From Lacinutrix sp. (GTDB lineage Bacteria > Bacteroidota > Bacteroidia > Flavobacteriales > Flavobacteriaceae): a DNA stretch of 64,000 nucleotides. The position numbers were made by a program, and so were the translations under genes. The notes beneath the pieces were generated by a model. That model saw only the letters and a program-made list of their open reading frames with translations, was not told where the DNA came from and searched no databases. The number at the start of each line of letters is the position of its first letter. Position 1 is the stretch's first letter. Of the stretch, positions 26,120 to 38,465 are shown one piece after another. Location of the stretch: positions 1-64,000 of the forward strand of contig NZ_JAQWGS010000024.1 in the NCBI RefSeq assembly GCF_029238095.1. The letters run 5' to 3'.

Positions 26120-27547
26120 TTAGACTGAAAGCTTTTTTGTTAAATCTTCAACATACTTTCTAAACTGCTTATCTGTAGAAGATAAGTTGTCTACAGTTTT
26201 ACAAGCGTGCAATACAGTAGCGTGATCACGTTTTCCTATTTGAGAGCCTATACTTGCTAAAGACGCTTTTGTAAACTTCTTAGCAAAGAACATTGCTAGT
26301 TGTCTTGCTTGTACAATATGGCGTTTTCTTGTTTTAGACTGCAGCGTATCCACATCCATTTGAAAATAATCTGACACTACTTTTTGTATGTAATCTATAG
26401 AAACCTCGCGTTTGGTGTTTTTTACAAACTTCTCAACGACTTGTTTTGCTAGCTCAATATTTATTTCCTTTTTATTGAAAGACGATTGCGCAATTAGAGA
26501 GATAATAGCACCTTCAAGCTCGCGTATATTAGTTTTAATATTTTTAGCGACATATTCAATAATATCATCTGGCATTTCTACACCATCACGATATAATTTA
26601 TTTTTTAGTATAGAGACACGTGTTTCAAAATCTGGTGTTTGCAGTTCAGCGCTTAATCCCCATTTAAAACGAGACAATAGGCGCTGTTCTATATCTTGCA
26701 TATCTACAGGCGCTTTGTCACTTGTTAAAATAACTTGCTTACCATTTTGGTGTAAATGGTTGAAAATATGGAAGAACACGTCTTGAGTTCCAGATTTTCC
26801 AGATAAGAACTGAACATCATCTATTACCAACACATCTATAAGTTGATAGAAATGGATAAAATCGTTTCTATTATTCTTTTTTACTGAATCTATATATTGT
26901 TGCGTAAATTTTTCAGCAGAAATATATAAAACTGTTTTCTCTGGGTATTTATCTTTTATATCCACACCAATAGCATGTGCTAAATGTGTTTTTCCTAATC
27001 CTACACCTCCAAATATTAGTAAGGGATTAAAAGAGGTGCCACCTGGCTTTGCTGAAACAGCTAAGCCTGCACTACGTGCCAAACGGTTAGAATCTCCTTC
27101 TAGAAAATTATCAAAATTATAATTTGGATTAAGTTGAGATTCGATTTTTACATTTCGAATGCCAGGAATTACAAATGGATTACGTAATTCTCGGTCCTTA
27201 TTTTTTAAAGGCACATCTACATCTTGAGATTTAACAGCCGAACGGTTAGAGCTAGGAATACGCTCTGTAAAAGGCTGTTTGTTGCCATAAGTGTTTTCCA
27301 TTTTAATAATGTAAACTAGCTTGGCAGTTTTTCCTAATTCTTTTGTAAGTGCTACTTTAAGTATTTTAACATAATGCTCCTCAAGCCATTCATAAAAGAA
27401 TTTACTTGGTACTTGAATGCTTAAAGCGTTATCTGTAAGCTTTACTGCGATTATTGGCTCGAACCAAGTTTTATAGGCTTGAGGTTGGATATTGTCTTTT
27501 ATAAAATTGAGACAATTATTCCATACCGATTGCGCAGTTACACTCAT
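26120..27547 (-). CDS. dnaA: chromosomal replication initiator DnaA
   Basis: DnaA binds origin boxes and melts the DNA to start replication. The 475-residue protein contains domain I (residues 1-85) and a short linker. The AAA+ domain has Walker A GGVGLGKTHLAHAIG near residue 180, Walker B VLVIDDVQFLSGK, and the arginine region LLSRFKWGLSAELQ. The C-terminal domain carries the signature GKRDHATVLHACKTV. It leads an operon with a tyrosine phosphatase and an RsmI-like methylase. dnaN is not adjacent and I see no cluster of DnaA boxes in the 188 bases upstream, so the origin is probably elsewhere. Confidence 0.98.
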   Translation of the reverse strand: MSVTAQSVWNNCLNFIKDNIQPQAYKTWFEPIIAVKLTDNALSIQVPSKFFYEWLEEHYVKILKVALTKELGKTAKLVYIIKMENTYGNKQPFTERIPSSNRSAVKSQDVDVPLKNKDRELRNPFVIPGIRNVKIESQLNPNYNFDNFLEGDSNRLARSAGLAVSAKPGGTSFNPLLIFGGVGLGKTHLAHAIGVDIKDKYPEKTVLYISAEKFTQQYIDSVKKNNRNDFIHFYQLIDVLVIDDVQFLSGKSGTQDVFFHIFNHLHQNGKQVILTSDKAPVDMQDIEQRLLSRFKWGLSAELQTPDFETRVSILKNKLYRDGVEMPDDIIEYVAKNIKTNIRELEGAIISLIAQSSFNKKEINIELAKQVVEKFVKNTKREVSIDYIQKVVSDYFQMDVDTLQSKTRKRHIVQARQLAMFFAKKFTKASLASIGSQIGKRDHATVLHACKTVDNLSSTDKQFRKYVEDLTKKLSV

Positions 27548-27735
27548 TGTTAAATTTTTGTGTTTTTAGTTAGTTATAAAGGTTGAAATAGAAATATTTC
27601 CTTCCTTTTTTATAGCGAGACAAATATGTGAACAAAAAACTTAAAAAAAAAATAATTTACTATTGAATTTGTAGTTTTTTTTCCTCATACTGGTAACTTG
27701 GACGAAACTACAAAAAAATATTTAAACTTTTACAG

Positions 27736-28134
27736 ATGAAGACAGATAAAATTGATATTCGAGTACGCTATGCCGAAACAGACCAAATGGGTGTAGTTCA
27801 TCATGGAAACTATGCATTATATCTAGAATTGGCTAGAATTGAATGGTTTAGGAAAATAGGTATTTCATACAAAAAAATGGAGCAAGATGGAATAGCCTTA
27901 CCTGTTGTGTCTTTAAATGTAAACTATAAGAAAACCATTGAATATGATGATATAATTACAGTTAAAACCATGCTTAAAAAAACACCTACTGCTAGCCTAG
28001 AGTTTGAGTATGAAATATTGAACGATTTGGGACAAATTCTCTCAACCGCAACTGTAGTTTTGGTATTTGTTGATTTAAAGACCAATAAGCCAACAAGACC
28101 TCCAAAATATTTTCTAGACGCTTTAGGGAAATAA
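27736..28134 (+). CDS. acyl-CoA thioesterase, YbgC/FadM type
   Basis: This 132-residue hotdog-fold protein shows the 4-hydroxybenzoyl-CoA-thioesterase-type motif YAETDQMGVVHHGNYALYLE, with the catalytic aspartate in ETDQMG, followed by RIEWFRKIG. Such enzymes hydrolyse short or medium acyl-CoA thioesters in the cytoplasm. The exact chain length is not readable. It stands alone between dnaA and the converging YigZ gene, with nine bases between the two stop codons. Confidence 0.92.
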   Translation: MKTDKIDIRVRYAETDQMGVVHHGNYALYLELARIEWFRKIGISYKKMEQDGIALPVVSLNVNYKKTIEYDDIITVKTMLKKTPTASLEFEYEILNDLGQILSTATVVLVFVDLKTNKPTRPPKYFLDALGK

Positions 28135-28143
28135 GATTATTAA

Positions 28144-28770
28144 TTATTGGTCTATTTTTTTTATAGTTACCTTATAAATAGATTCGAAAATATCTAATAT
28201 GTTTTCAACTTCGTTTTGTCTAACCAAAATTGTGATTTCACAGTCTAGCTCAAGTTTTTGATGTGTGATATTTAAGTTTTTCTCTTTAATAACTCGCATG
28301 ACTTTATTCATTAATTCATATTCAAATTTAATTAGAAAGTGAATATTAATGGTACGCTTTATAATTTTAGAAACTTCTAAAGCTTGCTGTGCTCCAGTTT
28401 TATAAGCGTTTATTAATCCTCCTACACCTAGTTTTACACCTCCAAAGTATCGAACGACTACTATTAGAATGTTTGTTACCTCATAAGATTGTATTTGTCC
28501 ATAAATAGGCATTCCTGCGCTATTATTAGGTTCGCCATCATCATTAGTTCTATGCCTAATGCTGTTTTGCGCTTCGCCAATTTGGTATGCATAACAAAAA
28601 TGTCCTGCTTTTTGATGTTGCGTTTTTAAGTTTTCTAAATGTATTTTAACTTCATCTTCAGTTTTCACAGGAAAAGTATAACTATAAAACTTGGAGTTTT
28701 TGTCTTTAAAAAGCACTTCTTCCGAAGGTTTTAATATAGTTTTATAGGTATCGTTATTTTGTGCTTCCAT
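28144..28770 (-). CDS. YigZ/IMPACT family protein
   Basis: This 208-residue protein has the conserved IMPACT N-terminal domain (UPF0029), seen as HRTNDDGEPNNSAGMPIYGQ near residue 75 and VVRYFGGVKLGVGGLINAY near residue 105. A ferredoxin-like DUF1949 C-terminal domain follows. The role in bacteria is not established; eukaryotic IMPACT binds Gcn1. It is the last gene of the LEA-ribD-HAD-DMT operon and overlaps the DMT gene by one base. Confidence 0.9.
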   Translation of the reverse strand: MEAQNNDTYKTILKPSEEVLFKDKNSKFYSYTFPVKTEDEVKIHLENLKTQHQKAGHFCYAYQIGEAQNSIRHRTNDDGEPNNSAGMPIYGQIQSYEVTNILIVVVRYFGGVKLGVGGLINAYKTGAQQALEVSKIIKRTINIHFLIKFEYELMNKVMRVIKEKNLNITHQKLELDCEITILVRQNEVENILDIFESIYKVTIKKIDQ

Positions 28771-29633
28771 TATGCTAAAGTTACTAATGCAATAGATATA
28801 ATTGCTAATCCAATTCCAATCCAGTTTTTGGCAATTAGTTTTTCTTTAAAAAAAGAAAGACCTATTAGTGTAGATAGCATAACGATAGCAACATTATTTA
28901 CCGTGAAAATTGTTGAGCTTTCAAAACCTTCAAATTGCAAGGCTTTTAATAGCATATATATTGAGTAGTAGTTAACAATACCTAGAAAAATACCACCAAA
29001 AACGCTTCTGTAGTCGAACTTAAAATTGCCTTTTATTACTTTAGCTGAAATAATAGTTATACCTATTACACCTGCAATGGCGAATATTGTTGCTGAAAAT
29101 ATTGGAATTCCATTTTTTGAAACATAAGAAGTTTCTAGGAATTTAATAGAAGTATCTATAATTCCAGAACCAAAAAACAGCAATAAAGGAAGCCATAAAC
29201 CTTTTAAGCTTAAAGTATTGCTTTTTGCTTTTACAGAAGTTAAATAAACGGCAATTAATGCTAAAACAATACCAATACTTTTTTGGAGACTTAAGCTTTC
29301 GTTGTAGGCATATAAACCAAAAACAATAGGGAGAACCACACTCATTTTGCTAGCTACAGAAGCTACTGAAAGTCCGTTACGTTGAGCTGTAAGTGCCATA
29401 ACATTAAAAATAGCAATAAATAGAAAGCCTAAGAAAATGGCACCATAAAACCATTCTTTACTAATAATCTGGTTAATATCTAAAGATTCTTCAGAAGATA
29501 AAATGCCAAGAGTAAAAGCTGCAAAATAATTTGCTACAATGGCTTGTAGCGTGTTAATTTTGTACTTGCCAAGCAGATTGAAAATAACAAATATTAGAGT
29601 AGAAGCAAGTATGCTTAATATTAAATAAATCAA
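28770..29633 (-). CDS. EamA/DMT superfamily transporter
   Basis: This 287-residue inner-membrane protein has about ten hydrophobic helices in two EamA halves (about 1-135 and 145-287). The end of the first half shows SVASKMSVVLPIVFGLYAYNE, and the second half shows VNNVAIVMLSTLIGLSFFKEK with a closing GIGLAIISIALVTLA. Members export or import amino acids, nucleobases or other metabolites; the substrate here is unknown. It overlaps the HAD gene by four bases and YigZ by one, which implies translational coupling. Confidence 0.85.
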   Translation of the reverse strand: MIYLILSILASTLIFVIFNLLGKYKINTLQAIVANYFAAFTLGILSSEESLDINQIISKEWFYGAIFLGFLFIAIFNVMALTAQRNGLSVASVASKMSVVLPIVFGLYAYNESLSLQKSIGIVLALIAVYLTSVKAKSNTLSLKGLWLPLLLFFGSGIIDTSIKFLETSYVSKNGIPIFSATIFAIAGVIGITIISAKVIKGNFKFDYRSVFGGIFLGIVNYYSIYMLLKALQFEGFESSTIFTVNNVAIVMLSTLIGLSFFKEKLIAKNWIGIGLAIISIALVTLA

Positions 29634-30241
29634 AACAATTCACTTTTAATGGTGAATAAGTCTATTATATCTTCGGTTTTTGGGTTGTTATTCCAAACAT
29701 GAATGCCAAGTTTTGCTGCAGCTGCTGTGTTTTCGGGTGTATCGTCTATAAAAAGGCAGTTTTCGGCTTTTAAATTGTTTTCATTTAAAACAAAATTAAA
29801 AATAGCTGAGTCTGGTTTTCTTTGCTTAATCTCATGAGACAAATAAAATTTTTTAAAGCAAGATTTAAAATCATCATAAAACGAGACTTGCTTTTTTATA
29901 CAATCTATATGTAGCTCGTTTGTATTGCTAAGTAAAATTAAGTTGTATTTTTTGTCTTTTGCTAATTGTTCCATAAATGCTAATCGTTTAAATGGAAAAT
30001 CACAAATTATATAATTCCATGCTTCAATAATTTCTTTTTTTGAAAGTTTTGGAAAATTTTCTGTGTAGAATGTTACAAATTCCTCTGTAGACAGAAGTCC
30101 TTGTTCATAGAGTGTGTTAATAGCAACTAAATCTTCAGAAAGTTTATCGATTTCAAAAAGGTCTAGAGCATGTTGCATGGCACCTTCTTTGTCAAGGTTT
30201 ATGAATACATCTCCAAAATCGAATATTATAGTTTTAATCAT
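29630..30241 (-). CDS. HAD-family hydrolase
   Basis: This 203-residue cytoplasmic phosphatase has HAD motif I DFGDVFINLD (nucleophile Asp8), motif II LILLSNTNE, a lysine in the LSHEIKQRKPDSAIF segment, and motif IV FIDDTPENTAAA. A helical cap lies between motifs I and II, as in the YihX / epoxide-hydrolase-like subgroup. The substrate is probably a small phosphate ester. Its position 89 bases after ribD suggests the missing flavin-pathway phosphatase (PyrP-like step), but that is inference. Confidence 0.88.
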   Translation of the reverse strand: MIKTIIFDFGDVFINLDKEGAMQHALDLFEIDKLSEDLVAINTLYEQGLLSTEEFVTFYTENFPKLSKKEIIEAWNYIICDFPFKRLAFMEQLAKDKKYNLILLSNTNELHIDCIKKQVSFYDDFKSCFKKFYLSHEIKQRKPDSAIFNFVLNENNLKAENCLFIDDTPENTAAAAKLGIHVWNNNPKTEDIIDLFTIKSELF

Positions 30242-30330
30242 ATTTTTTTTGTTGTTCCTGCGAAGGTAAGAATCTATTTAATTTTAAATCTAGAGTGTTT
30301 TTCCTGTGTTTACAGAAATAGTAAAAGATT

Positions 30331-31317
30331 TTAAGTTTTATTTTTGTAAATTTTTAAAATATTATCTAATATTTTTTCTTCACTTATGCATTCACCATAA
30401 AAAACTGGTGCTTTAACACCTTTTTTAAATTCTATTTTGCCTGTAAACATTCTAGCTTCGTCCCAAAGATTTGCATCTATAAAAAGCTGAAGTGTTTTTG
30501 CGCCACCTTCTATAATTATGGAGTTAATATTGTGTTTATGTAGCGCAGCACATATGGCTATTGCTGTATTTTCTGTTAAAATTAATGTTTCTGCTTGGTT
30601 ATTAAAAACTGAGAAGTCTTTTGAAAGTTTTTTGTATTTATTTAAAACGACACGTATAGGATTGTTACCTGTCCAATCGCGAACGGTTAAACTTGGATTA
30701 TCTTCTTTTACTGTATTTGTTCCAACTAAAATAGCTTGCTCTTGTGCTCTCCATTTGTGAACTAGTTGTCTCGACAAGTTGTTTGTAATCCAAATGGGTT
30801 TCTTTTTGGCCTTAGTTTTTGGAGCTAAATAACCATTATTAGTTTCTGCCCATTTTAGTATAATGTAAGGACGCTTTTTATTATGAAATGTAAAAAAACG
30901 CTTATGGTGTGTTTTGCAAGCTGTTTCTAAAATGCCAACAGTAACTTTACAACCTTGGGTTATTAGTTTTTTTATACCTTTTCCAGCAACTTCAGGATTG
31001 TCGTCTACACAACCAATAACTACATTTGGTATTTTATGATGAATAATAAGATCGCTACAAGGTGGTGTTTTTCCAAAGTGTGAACAAGGTTCAAGGGTAA
31101 CGTAAAGTGTGCTTTTCTCTAAAAGCGATTGATTTGTAACAGATTTTATAGCATTAACTTCTGCGTGATTTCCTCCATAACCACTGGTGAAACCTTCTCC
31201 TATAATAGTATTATTGTAAACAATTACAGCGCCAACCATAGGATTTGGTCTTGTTGTACCTAATCCGTTTTTTGCAATTTGTATTGCACGTTGCATGTAT
31301 GTTTCGTGAGTTGTCAA
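30331..31317 (-). CDS. ribD: bifunctional riboflavin deaminase/reductase RibD
   Basis: RibD deaminates the pyrimidine ring and reduces the ribose side chain in the second and third steps of riboflavin synthesis. The deaminase domain (about residues 1-150) has the zinc-site motif NHAEVNAIKS and PCSHFGKTPPC. The reductase domain (about 155-325) begins with RPYIILKWAETNNGYLAP and includes IIIEGGAKTLQLFI. Reductase domains in Bacteroidota are shorter, so 328 residues is normal. It follows the LEA-like lipoprotein gene by two bases and precedes a HAD phosphatase. Confidence 0.95.
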   Translation of the reverse strand: MTTHETYMQRAIQIAKNGLGTTRPNPMVGAVIVYNNTIIGEGFTSGYGGNHAEVNAIKSVTNQSLLEKSTLYVTLEPCSHFGKTPPCSDLIIHHKIPNVVIGCVDDNPEVAGKGIKKLITQGCKVTVGILETACKTHHKRFFTFHNKKRPYIILKWAETNNGYLAPKTKAKKKPIWITNNLSRQLVHKWRAQEQAILVGTNTVKEDNPSLTVRDWTGNNPIRVVLNKYKKLSKDFSVFNNQAETLILTENTAIAICAALHKHNINSIIIEGGAKTLQLFIDANLWDEARMFTGKIEFKKGVKAPVFYGECISEEKILDNILKIYKNKT

Positions 31318-31319
31318 GT

Positions 31320-31775
31320 TTAGATTTTAATCTTTATATCTTCAATTTCGTCCACAGTGTACTTATGTGAAAACCCAAAGATCTTATATTTTATATCTCC
31401 TTTGTACTGTACTTTCATAGACTTGTTAAGCACACTGTTTAAAAGACCGCTTAAATTATTAAGATTCAATAATTTTTTAGTCGGAATATTTGCACTTAAT
31501 GGGATGGAAAATTCTTTTTTAGCTGGAACTTTAAAGGCTTTTGAAGATACTGTTCCAACCTCCATATTGTTAACAGTAATTGTAATACCATCGGTTTCTA
31601 ATGTTCCACCAACAGTATTTGGGTTGTTAAAAAAAGCATCTGCTGTAAGCACTATAAATTCAGAATTAGATTCTTGTACATTTATGTTTTCTACACGCAA
31701 AAATTCTGGTTTCTCTTTAATTGTACAGCTTAAAAAACAAATAGAAATTGTTAATAAGATTATGAGTTTCTTCAT
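31320..31775 (-). CDS. LEA type-2 family lipoprotein
   Basis: This 151-residue lipoprotein has a signal ending CFLSC, followed by a single immunoglobulin-like beta-sandwich of the LEA14/WHy kind: VLTADAFFNNPNTVGGTLET, ITITVNNMEVGTV, KEFSIPLSANIPT and a final VQYKGDIKYKIFGFSHKYTV. It is anchored in the periplasm and its function is unknown. It is the first gene of the ribD operon, with its stop two bases before the ribD ATG, and it is divergent from the acetyltransferase gene. Confidence 0.8.
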   Translation of the reverse strand: MKKLIILLTISICFLSCTIKEKPEFLRVENINVQESNSEFIVLTADAFFNNPNTVGGTLETDGITITVNNMEVGTVSSKAFKVPAKKEFSIPLSANIPTKKLLNLNNLSGLLNSVLNKSMKVQYKGDIKYKIFGFSHKYTVDEIEDIKIKI

Positions 31776-31849
31776 ATTGAAATTTTTTAATTTGTTTGGT
31801 ATTAATGTATCTTCAACCTCTAAATACAGCGTAAAAATACTATAATATC

Positions 31850-32341
31850 GTGAGTAAAAATAATATAGTAATAAGAGAAATTCGTCAGGAAGATAATGCT
31901 CAAATAGAAAGCGTTATACGTGAAGTTTTTATTGAATATAAATTGCCTTTGGTTGGTACAGCTTATGCAGATAAAGAAACGCCAAAAATGTTTGAGTCTT
32001 ATGCCAAAGAAAACGAAGTATATTATGTCGTAACTATAAATGATGTAGTAGAAGGTGGAGGAGGTTTAAAGCCTTTGGCTAAAAATGAAGATGATGTTTG
32101 CGAAATTCAAAAAATGTATTTCTCTTCTAGGCTTCGTGGTAAAGGTTTTGGGAAAGCACTATTTTTTAAATGTTTAGAAAAAGCAAAAGCTTTAGGTTTT
32201 AAACAATCTTACTTAGAAACTATTCCTGAGCTAAAAGAAGCCATTCATATTTACCAATCTCATGGTTTTAAACATTTAAAAGGACCTTTAGGAGATACAG
32301 GTCATTATAATTGTGGTGTTTGGATGATTAAAGATTTATAA
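31850..32341 (+). CDS. GNAT family N-acetyltransferase
   Basis: This 163-residue acetyltransferase starts with GTG and has the acetyl-CoA loop SRLRGKGFGKALFFKCLEKA near residue 95. It also has VIREIRQEDNAQIESVIREV at the N-terminus and a late SYLETIPELKEAIHIYQSHGF segment. The substrate is unknown. It lies 18 bases before prmC, on the same strand, in a run that continues to ligA. Confidence 0.85.
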   Translation: MSKNNIVIREIRQEDNAQIESVIREVFIEYKLPLVGTAYADKETPKMFESYAKENEVYYVVTINDVVEGGGGLKPLAKNEDDVCEIQKMYFSSRLRGKGFGKALFFKCLEKAKALGFKQSYLETIPELKEAIHIYQSHGFKHLKGPLGDTGHYNCGVWMIKDL

Positions 32342-32359
32342 AAGAAATAAATAACATTT

Positions 32360-33235
32360 GTGTTAGTAAAAGATTTAAAGCATATTTTTCATGAAACCTT
32401 AGATGTTATCTATGGTGAGCAAGAAGTATCTAGCTTTTTCTTTTTATGTACAGCTTCATTTTTTAATATTTCGAGATTAGATTTGGCACTAGACAGAAAT
32501 TTAGTAATTACTAAAGCAGAGCAACAACCCATATTTGATGCTTTAGAAGCTTTAAAAAACGAAAAACCCATTCAGTATATTTTAGGCGAAACAGCGTTTT
32601 ATGGCTTGCCATTTAAAGTGAATGAAAACACTTTGATTCCGCGTCCTGAAACTGAAGAACTTGTTGCGCTTGTTCTTCATAATATAAAAAAGCAAAAACA
32701 AAATTCTAAGGCTTGCTCCATTCTAGATATTGGTACAGGAAGTGGTTGTATAGCTATTTCATTAGCTAAAAATATTAAAGAGGCTCAGGTTTATGCTATA
32801 GACGTTTCAGTGAAAGCACTAGAAAAAGCAAAAGAAAATGCCGTTTTAAATGCTGTTGATATAACATTTATTGAAGCCAATATTTTAAACAAGAACTCTT
32901 GGGATTTGGAGCTTTTAGATTTGAAATTAGATGTCATAGTATCAAATCCACCATACGTTCGTAATCTAGAAAAAACCGAAATACAAAACAATGTTTTAAA
33001 TAACGAGCCACATTTAGCCTTATTTGTAGAAGACGATAATGCGTTAGTGTTTTACAGAGCGATTTCTGAGTTTGCTATTAAACATTTAAAACCAAACGGA
33101 CAATTATTTTTCGAGATTAATGAGTATCTGGGAAAGGAAACAAAAGTATTGGTAGAGCGTTTTGGTTTTAAAGATGTGGAACTTATACAAGATATGTATG
33201 GTAAAGACAGAATGCTGAAAGCAGATAAGATATAA
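32360..33235 (+). CDS. prmC: release factor glutamine methyltransferase
   Basis: PrmC methylates the glutamine of the GGQ motif in peptide release factors. The 291-residue protein has the helical N-terminal domain and the connecting motif PIQYILGETAFYGLPFKV. The SAM-binding loop DIGTGSGCIAISLAK follows near residue 120, and the catalytic VSNPPYVRN near residue 195. It starts with GTG (MLVKDLKHIF). The lipoprotein gene begins at the base after its stop codon. Confidence 0.95.
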   Translation: MLVKDLKHIFHETLDVIYGEQEVSSFFFLCTASFFNISRLDLALDRNLVITKAEQQPIFDALEALKNEKPIQYILGETAFYGLPFKVNENTLIPRPETEELVALVLHNIKKQKQNSKACSILDIGTGSGCIAISLAKNIKEAQVYAIDVSVKALEKAKENAVLNAVDITFIEANILNKNSWDLELLDLKLDVIVSNPPYVRNLEKTEIQNNVLNNEPHLALFVEDDNALVFYRAISEFAIKHLKPNGQLFFEINEYLGKETKVLVERFGFKDVELIQDMYGKDRMLKADKI

Positions 33236-36687
<3,452 letters not shown>

Positions 36688-36782
36688 CGAATTGTATTCT
36701 TTTTGCATTTCATCGGAGATATTTGCTTTTTATTGGTAATAGTTGTTTATTTGATTAACCAATCGCTTATATCATTTTTATA

Positions 36783-37514
36783 ATGACAAGACCAATCAGT
36801 TTTATTACTGCTTGTATAGTTACAATACTATTTGTGATATTTTTTGATGTTTACGGGTTTGAATATCTGTCTTCAGTAACAGAACTATTACTTATTCCAC
36901 TTTTTGCTTTATTTTATTTTATTTTTAACAAGGCTAAAGTTAATCGTTTAATATGCTTTTTTGGTTTTTACGCTTTAGCAGATATTATTAATTTAATAGA
37001 CTACAGTGCTATATCAAATTGGGCTTATTACGTTTGTAATGGTATTTATATTATTGCTTACAGTTGCTTAATTTATTATATTTTAAGCACTTTGTGTTTT
37101 AAATTGGTATTAAAGCGTTTTCTTCTAGATTTTATTGTGTTATTAGCTTTAGACCTGTACATGATTTATGTGTTAATAAATATTGTAAAGCCCTTAGAGT
37201 TTGAATCTAATTACACAAGTATAATACACATTGTAGAGTTTTTGTACAGTTTAATTTTAATACTAGTGTTTTCATTATCTTATTTAAATTATATACAGAA
37301 CGGTCTTAAAAAATATCTTTTTCTATTTATAGCCTGTGTGCTAATAGCTTTCTCAGAGCTTATTCTTGTAGGATATTATTATTTATTAGATGACGTTAGG
37401 CTAAATTACATGTCTACAACTTTATATGTTTGTGGCGTGTTCGCAATGTATTATCATACCTTAAGTACAACTAAAAAGGGTCAAATAAATTTAGTTGAAG
37501 CAATAGAATATTAA
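36783..37514 (+). CDS. polytopic membrane protein, YhhN-like
   Basis: This 243-residue protein has about eight hydrophobic helices separated by short loops and no extramembrane domain. The layout, with FFGFYALADIINLIDY in the third helix and ACVLIAFSELILVGYYYL near the end, resembles the YhhN/TMEM86 group that includes lysoplasmalogenases, but the match is weak. The function is unknown. It lies 95 bases after ligA and converges with the nucleotidase operon. Confidence 0.6.
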   Translation: MTRPISFITACIVTILFVIFFDVYGFEYLSSVTELLLIPLFALFYFIFNKAKVNRLICFFGFYALADIINLIDYSAISNWAYYVCNGIYIIAYSCLIYYILSTLCFKLVLKRFLLDFIVLLALDLYMIYVLINIVKPLEFESNYTSIIHIVEFLYSLILILVFSLSYLNYIQNGLKKYLFLFIACVLIAFSELILVGYYYLLDDVRLNYMSTTLYVCGVFAMYYHTLSTTKKGQINLVEAIEY

Positions 37515-37536
37515 TATTGAAACAAAGGCTTTATTC

Positions 37537-38454
37537 TTATACAATTATGGATGTTCCATTTGCTGTTTTATTCTTTTCAGCATCAAAATAAAAATCAATT
37601 CTGCCTAGATTTATTCCATAACAACCTACTTGGTTTACTAATACATTTTTACCTTCACTATTTTGTGCCACTGTAGGTTTTGGTAAAAAAGTATGAGTGT
37701 GGCCACCAATTATTAAATCGATGTTTTTTGTCGCTTTAGCAAGCATAAGGTCGCATACTTTTTTTGCATCTTTGCTGTAGTAATAACCTAAATGCGAAAG
37801 ACAAATAATAAGATCGCATGCTTCCTCTTCTTTTAAAATTCTAGACATGTCTGAAGCAATTTCAATAGGATCAAGATATTCAGTTTCTTTGTACATTTTT
37901 TTATCTACTAACCCATCTAATTTAACACCAAGTCCAAAAACACCTATTTTAATACCATCTTTTATAAACACATGATAAGGTTTAACATGTGTATCCATTA
38001 CAGTGTTTTTAAAATTGTAATTAGCAGATAAGAATTTAAAATTAGCATGCGGTAATTGTGCGTACAAACCATCTATACCATTATCGAAATCGTGATTTCC
38101 AATAGTTGCTGCATCATATTTCATTTTAGACATTAATTTAAATTCGAGTTCTCCACCATAATAGTTAAAATAAGGTGTGCCTTGAAAAATATCTCCAGCA
38201 TCTAGAAGTAATGTGTTTGGGTTTTCGTTTCTTATATTTTGTACTAATGTTGCGCGTCTTGCAACACCACCTTGGTTAGCATTTTTAGCATCGTCTGGAC
38301 CAAAAGCATCAATGTGGCTATGCACATCGTTAGTATGTAGTATAGTTATTTTTCTTGTTTTAATAATTGAGTTACACGATTGAAAACCAAATCCTCCAAG
38401 TGTTACTAAAGCTGTAGCAGCCGTAGATTGCTGTATAAATGTTCTACGTTTCAT
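37537..38454 (-). CDS. 5'-nucleotidase metallophosphatase domain protein
   Basis: This 305-residue protein holds only the N-terminal half of UshA-type 5'-nucleotidases. The dimetal motifs are all present: ILHTNDVHSHID, LLDAGDIFQGTPYFNYYGG, ATIGNHDFDNG, LSHLGYY and IIGGHTHT. The N-terminus MKRRTFIQQSTAA looks like a twin-arginine-type signal with R-R. The matching C-terminal substrate domain is encoded by the preceding gene 11 bases upstream. The two probably form one periplasmic nucleotidase from two chains. Confidence 0.9.
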   Translation of the reverse strand: MKRRTFIQQSTAATALVTLGGFGFQSCNSIIKTRKITILHTNDVHSHIDAFGPDDAKNANQGGVARRATLVQNIRNENPNTLLLDAGDIFQGTPYFNYYGGELEFKLMSKMKYDAATIGNHDFDNGIDGLYAQLPHANFKFLSANYNFKNTVMDTHVKPYHVFIKDGIKIGVFGLGVKLDGLVDKKMYKETEYLDPIEIASDMSRILKEEEACDLIICLSHLGYYYSKDAKKVCDLMLAKATKNIDLIIGGHTHTFLPKPTVAQNSEGKNVLVNQVGCYGINLGRIDFYFDAEKNKTANGTSIIV

Positions 38455-38465
38455 AAAGGTAAATA

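Noticed and set aside
27548-27735. Origin of replication upstream of dnaA
   Set aside because: No repeated DnaA boxes were found in this gap, and the dnaA operon lacks dnaN or other origin-linked neighbours.
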